Origin: Bacillus oleivorans
Lineage (GTDB): Bacteria > Bacillota > Bacilli > Bacillales > JC228
DNA: 64,000 nucleotides
NCBI RefSeq assembly: GCF_900207585.1
Contig: NZ_OAOP01000013.1
Span: 35,305 to 99,304 of the forward strand
Reading direction: 5' to 3'
How positions within the stretch are numbered: position 1 is the stretch's first letter; each line of letters opens with the position of its first letter. A program made the position numbers and the translations under genes. Below the pieces are notes generated by a model. The model searched no databases. It was not told where the DNA came from and worked only from the letters and a program-made list of their open reading frames with translations. Below are positions 27,017 through 35,805 of the stretch, piece after piece.

Positions 27017-28363
27017 TCAATATCTTGCCCCGCGCAATCTATAAAGGACAATCAGTAAAATAAACCAAACAGGGGTAATAAACAGGGCGACACGTGTATC
27101 TTCTGCTAGAGCAAGGACGACAAGGATAAATGCTAGGAAAGCAAGGGTTAGGTAGTTTGACAATGGGAAAAAAGGCATTTTGAATTTATTTACTTTTGCT
27201 AGTTCTGGCTTGGTTTTGCGGTATTTTAGGTGGCTGATGACTAAAATTCCCCAAATCCAAATGAAGCAAACGGTAGCTACACTTGAAACCAGTGTGAATA
27301 CTCCTTCTGGCATGACATAGTTCAATACGACGGCAATTAGAATAACGACTGTTGAAAGGAATAATGCATTGGATGGGACTTTACGGTTATTCAGTTTTGA
27401 AAATCGTTCGGGTGCATTTTTTTCTTTGGAAAGTGAGTACATCATCCTGCTTGTACTAAAAATCGCGCTGTTTCCTGCCGAAGCCGCGGATGTTAAAACG
27501 ACAAAATTTATAATACCAGCTGCAGCAGTAATCCCAACAGCCACGAAGACTTGGACGAATGGGCTTTCCAGTGGATCGACGGCAGTCCACGGATATATAC
27601 TCATAATAACAACCAAGGCACCGACGTAGAAAATTAAAATCCGAATCGGGATATTATTGATTGCTTTTGGCATCACATATTCTGGATTTTCCGTTTCCCC
27701 AGCTGTTAGCCCTACAAGTTCAACACCAGCAAACGCAAACACCACCATTTGAAAGGAAAGGATAAACCCAGTCATTCCATTTGGGAACAATCCGCCATGT
27801 GTCCATAGGTTGGTGAAACTGGATGGTCCCGCATCGGTTGAGAAGCCTCTCAGAATCATGAAGACTCCAATGACAATTAAACCCAGGATTGCGATGACCT
27901 TAATAAGGGCGAACCAAAATTCCATTTCGCCAAAAAGCTTTACGGTAGTCAGGTTCATAATCAGTAAAATGACAAGTGCAATTAATCCTGGAATCCATTG
28001 AGGTACATCAGGAAGCCAATATTGAGTATAAAGTCCAACAGCTGTTAAGTCAGCCATTGCGATGGTAATCCAGCTAAACCAATAGGTCCAGCCCGTGATA
28101 AAAGCAGGCAAATTACCTAAATAGTCCTGAACAATGTCAATAAAGGAATTGTACTCTAAATTAGTTAAGAGTAATTCTCCAAGTGAGCGCATAATCAAAA
28201 AGGCAAAAATCCCAGTGATTATGTAGGCAAATAGAATGGAGGGTCCCGCTAAATGAATCGATTTCCCTGCCCCAAGAAATAAACCAGTCCCAATCGCACC
28301 GCCAATCGCGATTAGCTGTACATGCCTATTTTTCAAACCCCTCGCAAGTTTTTCTTCATGCAT
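27017..28363 (-). CDS. APC-family amino acid permease (D-Ser/D-Ala/Gly transporter-like)
   Basis: This is a 448-residue, 12-segment permease of the amino acid-polyamine-cation superfamily. It begins LKNRHVQLIAIGGAIGTGLF, the standard first-helix block, and has AGPSILFAYIITG and VFAFAGVELVGLTAGE later. The pattern is closest to CycA/AapA, which import D-serine, D-alanine and glycine, though I cannot separate this from other neutral amino acid permeases by eye. ATG 28363 is chosen because GGAGG lies seven bases upstream; the ATG at 28369 is only one base from it. The D-aminoacylase at 23535 makes a D-amino acid substrate attractive. Confidence 0.78.
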   Translation of the reverse strand: MHEEKLARGLKNRHVQLIAIGGAIGTGLFLGAGKSIHLAGPSILFAYIITGIFAFLIMRSLGELLLTNLEYNSFIDIVQDYLGNLPAFITGWTYWFSWITIAMADLTAVGLYTQYWLPDVPQWIPGLIALVILLIMNLTTVKLFGEMEFWFALIKVIAILGLIVIGVFMILRGFSTDAGPSSFTNLWTHGGLFPNGMTGFILSFQMVVFAFAGVELVGLTAGETENPEYVMPKAINNIPIRILIFYVGALVVIMSIYPWTAVDPLESPFVQVFVAVGITAAAGIINFVVLTSAASAGNSAIFSTSRMMYSLSKEKNAPERFSKLNNRKVPSNALFLSTVVILIAVVLNYVMPEGVFTLVSSVATVCFIWIWGILVISHLKYRKTKPELAKVNKFKMPFFPLSNYLTLAFLAFILVVLALAEDTRVALFITPVWFILLIVLYRLRGARY

Positions 28364-28377
28364 CTGCATTCCTCCAA

Positions 28378-28405
28378 AGAAACATAGGGACGGTTCTGCT
28401 GTTTC
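28378..28405. repeat. Dispersed GGGACGGTTC repeat copy
   Basis: GAAACA, then GGGACGGTTCTG, then CTGTTTC. The same element occurs in opposite orientation at 51078-51097 and 52281-52298. It lies in the leader of the permease gene. The rest of 28418-28931 holds no supported gene; a 65-codon frame at 28628 lacks a ribosome binding site. Confidence 0.6.
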
Positions 28406-28931
28406 AAAATCCCTCAATTCAATCGATTATTGATCTGACTAGTGTAGCAACCCGTCTATATTAAGCTTTGCTTCGACTCTATTTAGATTTGATGACTTTC
28501 TCGTTCTTGAATAAGTTGCGGATTAAGGGAATAAAGATAGTCTGTCTCTGAAATTTTAGGACATGTCCTTCTATTTCTAACTAACTCAACTAGTGGTTAT
28601 TAGTCAATTTTTCCACTTCCTGAACACATGTTAGGTTTTACAGACAACTGCCTAATTATTCAGGTTTTTAAGGGCACTTTTTCTGTGAAAATGGGTCAGG
28701 TATCGGATCAAATGGTTATGAAAAATTTAAGAACTTTAACGTTGCAGGGAGAGACTTGCGAAATATGGTTTGAAAATGGAGAAGGATTAGTTTCACCCCT
28801 AAAATTCCTCCAGCAAACCAACTAATATGGAAGCTCTTCGACGCTGATGCAGAAGTGGTTATGGAAAAATTTTACCAAAAATAGTATGCTTTCCATTGCC
28901 ATTTTATTCCTGATATTTTTTTAAAATTGTC

Positions 28932-29004
28932 TTGAAAATTTTCTGAATAGTATTTATAATCAAAAACAAATCAATGGAAACGTTTCCAAATGGAAACGAT
29001 TCCA
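28932..29004 (+). promoter_or_regulatory. Sigma-A promoter with two tandem LacI-type operators before the TRAP operon
   Basis: TTGAAA (28932-28937) and TATAAT (28955-28960) are spaced by 17 bp. Just downstream lie TGGAAACGTTTCCA (28975-28988, a perfect palindrome) and TGGAAACGATTCCA (28991-29004, one mismatch), centred 16 bp apart. A LacI-family gene lies in the same cluster, so this is its likely operator; bound repressor would block early transcription. The sites also resemble cre boxes, so CcpA is a second candidate. Confidence 0.8.
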
Positions 29005-29023
29005 AAAAATGGAGGTCATATGA

Positions 29024-30034
29024 ATGAGATTTCGAAGGATGTTTGTAATCACTATTTCAATCTGTTTTTTGCTCACACTTAGTGCATGCGGAAATAGTGA
29101 AAGCAGTAACAGCCAATACTCGGTCGATGAAATCATTATTACACATGTAGCACCTGAAAGCACAGCTAAGCATCAAGGTGCACTTGCGATGAAAACAAAG
29201 ATTGAAGAAGCTTCAGGTGGTGCAATCGAAGTAAAACTCTATTCAAACGGATCCCTTTATAATGATAAAAATGAATTTGAAAATCTCCTTTCCAATAACG
29301 TTCAGTTTATAATGCCCGACATGTCAAAATTAGTAAAATACGAACCAGCTTTTGATATGGCCTCCTTGCCTTTAGCATTTAGTTCGGATCAAGCGGCAGC
29401 AGCCTTCTGGGATGGTGAACATGGACAAAAAATAATGGGAAAAATTGAAAAAGAGGGTGTTAAAGCCCTTGCCATGTGGCCAAATGGATTTCGAGTATTA
29501 ACCAATAATGTACGTCCTGTTAAAACACCTGAAGATTTTAAAGGCTTAAAAATAAGAACATCAAGTGGGCAAGTACTAGCAGATGTATTTGAGTTGTTAG
29601 ATGCTGGTACGGTATCACTTCCATTCGGCGAAGTTTATACAGCGTTACAACAAGGAACTGTAGATGGTCAAGAAAATACATTAAGCAGTGTTGCTTCAGC
29701 TAAATTTGATGAGGTTCAGAAGTATCTTACAATTAATGAATTTAGCAGGGTAGATTATGTTTTGCTTACCAATACTGAATTTTGGGATAGCTTGGATGAA
29801 AAAACAAGAAAAGTCATTCAAGAAGGAATTGATGCCGGGACCAAAACAGCGAGAGAAGAAGTTGCAAGACTAAATGAAGAAGGGCTAGAAAAAATGAAAG
29901 AAAGAGGCATAATAGAGATTTATGAATTATCAGATTCGGAAAAAGAGCAATTTAGAGAGTTATTTCAACCCATCTATGATAAATATACACCTATATTCGG
30001 TGAAGACGTCATTGAGGATGCTTTGAGTCGTTAA
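29024..30034 (+). CDS. dctP: TRAP transporter substrate-binding lipoprotein DctP
   Basis: This is a 336-residue solute-binding protein of a tripartite ATP-independent transporter. The signal peptide ends in lipobox LSAC with C22. The conserved core is present: FRVLTNNVRPVKTPEDFKGL, then KIRTS with the carboxylate-binding Arg, then PFGEVYTALQQGTVDGQEN. These proteins capture organic acids, often sugar acids. It is the first gene of the cluster, with GGAGG upstream of ATG 29024, and is followed by dctQ and dctM. The two dehydratase-like enzymes downstream suggest an aldonate or uronate ligand. Confidence 0.92.
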   Translation: MRFRRMFVITISICFLLTLSACGNSESSNSQYSVDEIIITHVAPESTAKHQGALAMKTKIEEASGGAIEVKLYSNGSLYNDKNEFENLLSNNVQFIMPDMSKLVKYEPAFDMASLPLAFSSDQAAAAFWDGEHGQKIMGKIEKEGVKALAMWPNGFRVLTNNVRPVKTPEDFKGLKIRTSSGQVLADVFELLDAGTVSLPFGEVYTALQQGTVDGQENTLSSVASAKFDEVQKYLTINEFSRVDYVLLTNTEFWDSLDEKTRKVIQEGIDAGTKTAREEVARLNEEGLEKMKERGIIEIYELSDSEKEQFRELFQPIYDKYTPIFGEDVIEDALSR

Positions 30035-30051
30035 TCTGGGAGGAGTATTGA

Positions 30052-30555
30052 ATGGAAAGGATAACTAAGTTAGAAACTTTGCTTATGGTTCCTTTATTTC
30101 TAATTGGAATGTGCGTCTGTATATTTGGTGTATTTATGAGATATATTCTTAATAATCCAGTACATTGGATCGAAGAGATATTTGCTCTTACAATCGTTTG
30201 GTCTATTTTCATTGGATTTAGCACTGCATTAAAAAATAATAATCACATTGCACTAGATCTCTTATATGCGTTCCTTCCTAAAAGGGTGCAACGGTTTTTA
30301 GATCTGGTTGGATATACCATTGGTATGATGTTCTCAATATTTTTTATCTATTATGGATTTCAGATGGTCTTTGAAGCATATAGAGTTGGAGGGGTTTCAT
30401 TAGAAGCTAAAATCCCTCTTTGGATTGAATCCATGATTATGCCAATTGGGGGACTCCTTTTATTTCTAGCATATCTTGAAAAGCTCATAAATTATTTTTC
30501 AATCAAAAATAAGAAAATAGAAGAGGAGAAGAATCATGGAATTTTTACAGGATAA
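30052..30555 (+). CDS. dctQ: TRAP transporter small permease DctQ
   Basis: This is a 167-residue membrane protein with four hydrophobic segments. It carries the family pattern FMRYILNNPVHWIEEI after the first helix, then GFSTALKNNNHIALDLL. It starts behind GGGAGGAG, 17 bp after dctP. The end overlaps dctM by 20 nt. The small subunit forms the sodium-driven importer complex with DctM. Confidence 0.9.
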   Translation: MERITKLETLLMVPLFLIGMCVCIFGVFMRYILNNPVHWIEEIFALTIVWSIFIGFSTALKNNNHIALDLLYAFLPKRVQRFLDLVGYTIGMMFSIFFIYYGFQMVFEAYRVGGVSLEAKIPLWIESMIMPIGGLLLFLAYLEKLINYFSIKNKKIEEEKNHGIFTG

Positions 30556-31819
30556 TGCAACGATAGTTCTATTTGGTTCATTCATCATTCTTCTTCTAAT
30601 TCGTGTACCTATTGGCATTAGTCTTGGTGTATCGAGTATCTTAGGTTTATTTCTGATTAACTATAACTTGCAAACGATCCCTTATAATATGTTTTCAGCT
30701 ATTAACAGTGTTACCCTTATGGCAATTCCTGGTTTTATATTTGCTGGCCTATTGATGGCTAAAGGAGGAATCTCCTTTCATCTTATTGAAGCTCTCAAGT
30801 CATGGGTCGGTCATTTAAGAGGCGGGATGGCTATCGTATCTATTCTCGCTTGTATGATATTTGCCGCAATATCAGGATCAAGCCCTGCAACTGCGGCAGC
30901 TATAGGTTCTATTATGATTCCGGCGATGATAAAGACAGGGTATACCAAACAATATGCGATGGGTCTGGTAGCAGCTGCAGGAACGTTAGGAATCTTAATT
31001 CCGCCATCGATTGCCCTTATTCTTTATGGATCTATAGCAGAAGAATCAATAAGTGATTTATTTATCGCTGGTATTATCCCCGGCATTATGTTGGGGATTA
31101 TGTTAATAATATTTGCAATCGTATATGCCAAGGTAAAAAACCTCGGAGGACTAGAAAAAGCTAGCTGGGAAGATAGATTAAAAAAGACAGGGAAAGCATC
31201 GTGGGGCTTTTTGTTACCCATCATTATTCTAGGCGGAATATACTCAGGTGCAGTTACTCCTACTGAGGCATCTATTGTGGCCGTATTTTATTCTATAATC
31301 ATATCTTTTTTTGTCTATAAAGATATGACAAAAAAACTTTTCATTGAAATTGTAAAAGAATCAATTAATACTACAGCTATGATTTTTCTAATTATAGCAT
31401 CGGCATTAATATTTTCGACCTTCCTTGCAATTGAACAAATACCTCAAGCTTTTTCAGAGTGGGTTGCAGCAAATAGTGCCAATAAATGGATATTCTTACT
31501 AGGCATTAACCTAATGTTCATCGTGCTGGGAATGTTCTTGGAGGCAGTAGCCATCATTCTAATTACATTACCTATTTTGTTGCCGGTTTTAGTACAATTC
31601 GATATTAGCTTAATCCATTTTGCTATTATCATGACGATTAATTTGGAATTGGCAATGATCAGTCCTCCAGTCGGATTAAATCTATTTGTTGTCAGTGGAG
31701 TTACGAAGGAGAAAATTGGATCGGTCGTTAAAGGGGTTATACCATTTTTCTTAATTATTGTGTTAGGTTTAATCCTCGTGACGATCATCCCTGAAATCTC
31801 ATTAATATTAATCAATTAA
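30536..31819 (+). CDS. dctM: TRAP transporter large permease DctM
   Basis: This is a 427-residue membrane protein with about 12 hydrophobic segments, the normal size for DctM. Typical blocks are SGSSPATAAAIGSIMIP, GILIPPSIALILYG and PTEASIVAVFYS. AAGAGGAGAA precedes ATG 30536 inside the dctQ end, so the permeases are coupled. Energy comes from a sodium gradient, not ATP. Confidence 0.92.
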   Translation: MEFLQDNATIVLFGSFIILLLIRVPIGISLGVSSILGLFLINYNLQTIPYNMFSAINSVTLMAIPGFIFAGLLMAKGGISFHLIEALKSWVGHLRGGMAIVSILACMIFAAISGSSPATAAAIGSIMIPAMIKTGYTKQYAMGLVAAAGTLGILIPPSIALILYGSIAEESISDLFIAGIIPGIMLGIMLIIFAIVYAKVKNLGGLEKASWEDRLKKTGKASWGFLLPIIILGGIYSGAVTPTEASIVAVFYSIIISFFVYKDMTKKLFIEIVKESINTTAMIFLIIASALIFSTFLAIEQIPQAFSEWVAANSANKWIFLLGINLMFIVLGMFLEAVAIILITLPILLPVLVQFDISLIHFAIIMTINLELAMISPPVGLNLFVVSGVTKEKIGSVVKGVIPFFLIIVLGLILVTIIPEISLILIN

Positions 31820-31859
31820 ATAAGAAAAAACAGATTACTAAATTACTTGGAGAACACGT

Positions 31860-32873
31860 ATGAGCAGAAAAATTACGATTAAAGATGTAGCAAAACATGC
31901 AGGGGTTGGTATAGGAACCGTTTCACGTGTAATTAACGGTTCTAACAGTGTAAGCCCTAAAATGAAAAAGAAGATTTTCGAGAGTATCGAGGCTTTGGGG
32001 TACACTCCAAATTATGTAGCTCAAAGTCTCCGGACACATAAGTATAAAAATATTGCTTTCTTTGCAGACATTTCTAATCCTATTTTCGCGCAAATTGCGA
32101 AGGAATCACAAATCGAGCTCGAACAATTCGGATATACTTTATCTTTGTGCAATATTGGTGAAAAAGATATTGCGAACAAAATCTCTTCTTTTTTAGAAGG
32201 ACGAAGATTCGATGGTATTATCTTATCAATTCCAAAGGAGGATGATGAGGAGTTAAATGAGTCATTATCTAATATAGATATTCCTATCGTTACAATAAAT
32301 CGAGATTTGCCTAATCTTACAGCAAAAGTTTTAACCGATTATTATAGTTCTGTGAAAGAAGCGATCATTTATTTGCTCAGTCTTGGGCATACAAATATTG
32401 CGTTAGTTGGGGGAAATAAAGAAATTAGGCCAACACGAGAAGGAATCAGGGCTTACAAAGATGCTTATCTTATTCATAACCGAGTTCCGAATCAAGCGTT
32501 AATTAAAAATGGGAAATTCTCAAGTGAGTCAGGTGAAACCATTTTCATGGATTTATTACCGGATATTCAAAAAGGCTACATCACTGCCATACTCTCTTTA
32601 AATAACCAAATGTTTTATGGAATATTACGCGGTATGAGAAAAGCGAAGCTCCAATATCCAAAAGACATTTCGATTATCACATTTGAAGATAGTGAATTAA
32701 TGCAATTGCTTGATCCCCCTTTAACCGTAATCCATAGACCGATAAAAGACATTGGAAAAAGTATCGTAAAAATTTTAATTAAATCTATCGAAGAACCGGA
32801 ACAAATTGAAGAAATTGAGTCAGTTGTCATACCTACGGAATTTATTATAAGAGATTCTTGCAGACCCATCTAA
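31860..32873 (+). CDS. LacI-family transcriptional regulator
   Basis: This is a 337-residue repressor. The N-terminal helix-turn-helix and hinge are classic (ITIKDVAKHAGVGIGTVSRV, then PNYVAQSLR), followed by a periplasmic-binding-like effector domain. It lies 40 bp after dctM in the same direction and most likely binds the tandem palindromes at 28975-29004 upstream of dctP. Its inducer should be the imported acid or a breakdown product. The regulator gene inside its own operon implies feedback. Confidence 0.9.
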   Translation: MSRKITIKDVAKHAGVGIGTVSRVINGSNSVSPKMKKKIFESIEALGYTPNYVAQSLRTHKYKNIAFFADISNPIFAQIAKESQIELEQFGYTLSLCNIGEKDIANKISSFLEGRRFDGIILSIPKEDDEELNESLSNIDIPIVTINRDLPNLTAKVLTDYYSSVKEAIIYLLSLGHTNIALVGGNKEIRPTREGIRAYKDAYLIHNRVPNQALIKNGKFSSESGETIFMDLLPDIQKGYITAILSLNNQMFYGILRGMRKAKLQYPKDISIITFEDSELMQLLDPPLTVIHRPIKDIGKSIVKILIKSIEEPEQIEEIESVVIPTEFIIRDSCRPI

Positions 32874-32915
32874 TTTTATAGAATTACCTGAAATGAATAA
32901 TAGGAGGAAGATGAA

Positions 32916-34079
32916 ATGCTGAAAACAAAAGCGGATGATACAAAGTTGAATCATAATCATTCAAAAATTGCAAAGGTAGAGGCAATACCTATTAAACTGC
33001 CTTTGAAACAAGCATTTAAAGGTAGTAATTATTTTATGACACATAGAGTCACAGTTATTACTAGAATTACTACAGAAGATGGTTTAGTTGGTGAAATATA
33101 TAATGGTGATGAAATGGATGACCTCCATTTAATTGTAAAAATGATTGAAGATGAAATGGCACCTCTTATCATAGGTGAAAACATATTTGAAGTAAAATAC
33201 ATTTGGCAGAAGCTTTACCCACTTACCTTTAATATTCTTGCAGATCGAAAAATCTCATTAAATGCTCTCTCATGTGTAGATAGTGCAATTCATGATGCAA
33301 TAGGTAAAAGTCTAGGAATACCTCTTGTAAAATTATGGGGAGGATCGAAAACAGAGCTCCCTGTTATGTTAATAGGTGGTTATTATACTGAAGGAAAAAA
33401 CGTTGATAAAGAAAAGATAATAAACGATATAGAGTCTTACCAAGAAATGGGTGTGGCAGCTTGTAAATTTAAGGTAGGAGGAAGAAGTCCAGAAGTTGAT
33501 ATAGAAAGAGTACGGATTGCTCGTGAAGTTGCAGGTAATAATTTTATACTTGCGGTTGATGCCAACCAAGGATGGGATAGAAATGATGCATTGAAATTCG
33601 CAAAGGGTGTAAAGGATTTAAATATTAGATGGTTGGAGGAGCCATGTCGCTGGAGCTACGATAAGGACTCTATGAAAGATATTCGTTTAATGTCAGGTAT
33701 CCCTGTTGCAGCTGGCCAAAGTGAAGATTCACCTGCTGCTTGTATTGAATTAATGAAAAATGGATCAATAGATGTTTGTAATTTCGACGCTAGTTGGAGC
33801 GGTGGTCCAACTGCTTGGAGACAGGTTGCTGGCGCTGCAGAAGCTCTGGGATTTGAAATGGCACATCATGAAGAACCACAAATCTCCCCACACTTACTAG
33901 GTTCAACACTTACAGGTACGTTTTTGGAAGTATTCCATCCAGATCGGGATCCTTTATTCTATGAGATTATTGAAAACAGAAACGAATTTAAAAATGGATA
34001 TTATAAAATCCCAGATGGACCAGGTTTTGGTATTAAACTTGATAGCAAAGTAATCGATAAATATAGATTAGATAAATAA
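32916..34079 (+). CDS. Enolase-superfamily enzyme, mandelate racemase/dehydratase-like
   Basis: This is a 387-residue protein with an N-terminal capping domain and a C-terminal barrel. It carries CKFKVGG (the K-x-K base motif), AVDANQGW (metal Asp plus Asn), WLEEPC (metal Glu), then AAGQSE and the AHHEEPQISPHLL region with a candidate acid/base His. Such enzymes dehydrate or epimerise acid sugars or cycloisomerise muconates. GGAGG lies before ATG 32916. Linked with the TRAP importer, an aldonate or uronate is likely. The exact substrate is unknown to me; muconate lactonisation is the alternative. Confidence 0.82.
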   Translation: MLKTKADDTKLNHNHSKIAKVEAIPIKLPLKQAFKGSNYFMTHRVTVITRITTEDGLVGEIYNGDEMDDLHLIVKMIEDEMAPLIIGENIFEVKYIWQKLYPLTFNILADRKISLNALSCVDSAIHDAIGKSLGIPLVKLWGGSKTELPVMLIGGYYTEGKNVDKEKIINDIESYQEMGVAACKFKVGGRSPEVDIERVRIAREVAGNNFILAVDANQGWDRNDALKFAKGVKDLNIRWLEEPCRWSYDKDSMKDIRLMSGIPVAAGQSEDSPAACIELMKNGSIDVCNFDASWSGGPTAWRQVAGAAEALGFEMAHHEEPQISPHLLGSTLTGTFLEVFHPDRDPLFYEIIENRNEFKNGYYKIPDGPGFGIKLDSKVIDKYRLDK

Positions 34080-34080
34080 T

Positions 34081-34105
34081 AAAAAGGCGATTTTTGCCTT
34101 TTTAT
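34081..34105 (+). terminator. Rho-independent terminator after the first enolase-family gene
   Basis: AAAAAGGC and GCCTTTTT form an 8-bp stem around GATTTTT, ending in T-rich sequence. It sits before the second dehydratase gene, so that gene may be transcribed less or from its own promoter. Confidence 0.7.
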
Positions 34106-34204
34106 TATTTATTATTGAAAAAATTATTTTTGCAATTAAGGGTAAAGCTGAAATATGAATTTAAGTATTACATAATTGATTAAATATTAAAAGGATGATA
34201 TTTT

Positions 34205-35395
34205 ATGAAAATAACAGATATAAAGATTATTCCTGTAAATCGTTTTCTTTTTGTAGAGGTTTATACAGATGAAGGCATTAAAGGGTTAGGTGAATCTGGG
34301 AGTTGGGGATTTTTAGATGCCTCTGCCGAAGTAGTTAAAACTTTTAAAACATACCTCATTGGTCAAGATCCGTTAAAAATCGAACATCATTGGCAATATA
34401 TGTATCGGTGTTTTCATTTTCGGGGGGCAGCTATCATGGGGGCGTTAAGTGCAATAGATATAGCACTTTGGGATATTGCAGGAAAGTACTTCAACACCCC
34501 AACCTACCAGTTGCTAGGGGGGAAAACTCGTAATAAAGCTAGAGTTTATTATCATGTTGGTGGAAGTACAACAGAGGAAATCGTTGATAATTTAAAAGAA
34601 GCTAAAAGAAAGGGGTTTACAGCAGTCGGGCATTTAACTCCGTTCTTAGATGAAGATAGAAGTGTCCCTTATTATGAAACTCATGCTCAAAAGATTGGAA
34701 ATGCAATAGACAGAGTTAGGCAATATAGAGAAGCAGTAGGAGATGAAGTCGATCTTTGTATTGAGATTCATAGAAGATTAAAACCAGCAGAGGCAATAGC
34801 ATTCGCAAGAGGAATAGAAAAATATCATCCATTCTTTATAGAAGATCCTATAACACCAGATAACTTTGATTCGATGGTTAACATAGCGAAAAATATTAAT
34901 ATACCACTTGCTACAGGGGAAAGATTTCACACCCCTCAAGAGTTTTCAAACCTTTTACGCAGGGATGCGGTTCATTATGTAAGACCAGATGTTTGTATGT
35001 GTGGTGGAATAACTGGCGCTAAAAAAATAGCAGCGTTGGCAGAAGCTCATGACGCAATGGTAGTCCCTCATAATCCACTCAGTCCAGTAAGCACTGCGGC
35101 TTGTATACAGATTGCAGCAAGCATTCCAAACTTTGCCCTTCAGGAGTTTCCTGGTGATGATAGAGCCTCTGCAACAGAACGTTATATTTCTGGAAAAACC
35201 GATGACAAAGATAAATCATTTAGGCAATCTAACGTAGTTAAAAAGGCATTAAGATGTGAGGATGGTTATATAATTATCCCCGATGATCCTGGTATTGGTG
35301 TAGAGCTAGCAGATGATGTAGAAAATAGATTTCCTTATTCAAGACGAGTAATACAAACTAGGCTTCATGTGGATGGCTCAGTAGTAGATCAATAA
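34205..35395 (+). CDS. Enolase-superfamily sugar-acid dehydratase (galactonate/mannonate dehydratase-like)
   Basis: This is a 396-residue protein. Family motifs are SAIDIALWDIAGKYFNTP, IEIHRRL (first metal ligand plus acid/base His), FIEDP, and ATGERFHTP. VPHNPLSPVSTAACIQIAA near the C-terminus is like D-galactonate dehydratase DgoD, where it reads PHCPLGP. The first metal position is Glu in CIEIHRR rather than the Asp usual in DgoD/ManD. The reaction is probably removal of water from an aldonate to give a 2-keto-3-deoxy acid. AAAGGATGA precedes ATG 34205. It is the last gene of the sugar-acid cluster; no aldolase or kinase for the product is seen here. Confidence 0.82.
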   Translation: MKITDIKIIPVNRFLFVEVYTDEGIKGLGESGSWGFLDASAEVVKTFKTYLIGQDPLKIEHHWQYMYRCFHFRGAAIMGALSAIDIALWDIAGKYFNTPTYQLLGGKTRNKARVYYHVGGSTTEEIVDNLKEAKRKGFTAVGHLTPFLDEDRSVPYYETHAQKIGNAIDRVRQYREAVGDEVDLCIEIHRRLKPAEAIAFARGIEKYHPFFIEDPITPDNFDSMVNIAKNINIPLATGERFHTPQEFSNLLRRDAVHYVRPDVCMCGGITGAKKIAALAEAHDAMVVPHNPLSPVSTAACIQIAASIPNFALQEFPGDDRASATERYISGKTDDKDKSFRQSNVVKKALRCEDGYIIIPDDPGIGVELADDVENRFPYSRRVIQTRLHVDGSVVDQ

Positions 35396-35480
35396 AGCAT
35401 TTTATTAAATGTTTTATGTCATATAATATGTCATATAATCTGAAAATTTTTACATTCCTCAAACAAAATTTATTAGAGAT

Positions 35481-35516
35481 AAGTAGATGTGAACTTTTTC
35501 ACGTCTACTTATTTTT
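35481..35516 (+). terminator. Strong terminator of the sugar-acid cluster
   Basis: AAGTAGATGTGAA and TTCACGTCTACTT form a 13-bp stem (one T-G pair) with a four-base loop, then ATTTTTAT. Apart from this, 35396-35767 holds no recognisable feature. Confidence 0.85.
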
Positions 35517-35767
35517 ATATTATACAGTAGAAGGTCTTTATTTCTATCATTAACTGCTAACTTCAATTAGATGAAAAGTTTTATCTCTTACGTATTTTTT
35601 TCGTAAACAAGGTCGTATTCAAACTGTTACTGTACTAAGATCAAAAACAGCTATTTCCAAATTTTTTACTCCTCTGCCCCTTATTCCGACCATAGTAGAT
35701 AGGTTAAGCCGCAAAAGTAAAAAAATAGCAATTTATAAGAAATCCTATCCTCCTTCCTTCGTTAAAA

Positions 35768-35784
35768 TGGAAATGATAATTCCA
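35768..35784. promoter_or_regulatory. Inverted repeat before the alpha/beta hydrolase gene
   Basis: TGGAA and TTCCA are separated by seven bases, 22 bp before the start codon of the hydrolase. It could be an operator for an unlinked regulator. Confidence 0.4.
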
Positions 35785-35805
35785 AATAGAAGGAGATGAG
35801 AAGGG

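Noticed and set aside
28628..28825. 65-codon frame between the permease and TRAP genes
   Set aside because: No ribosome binding site, no recognisable motif, and the composition looks non-coding.
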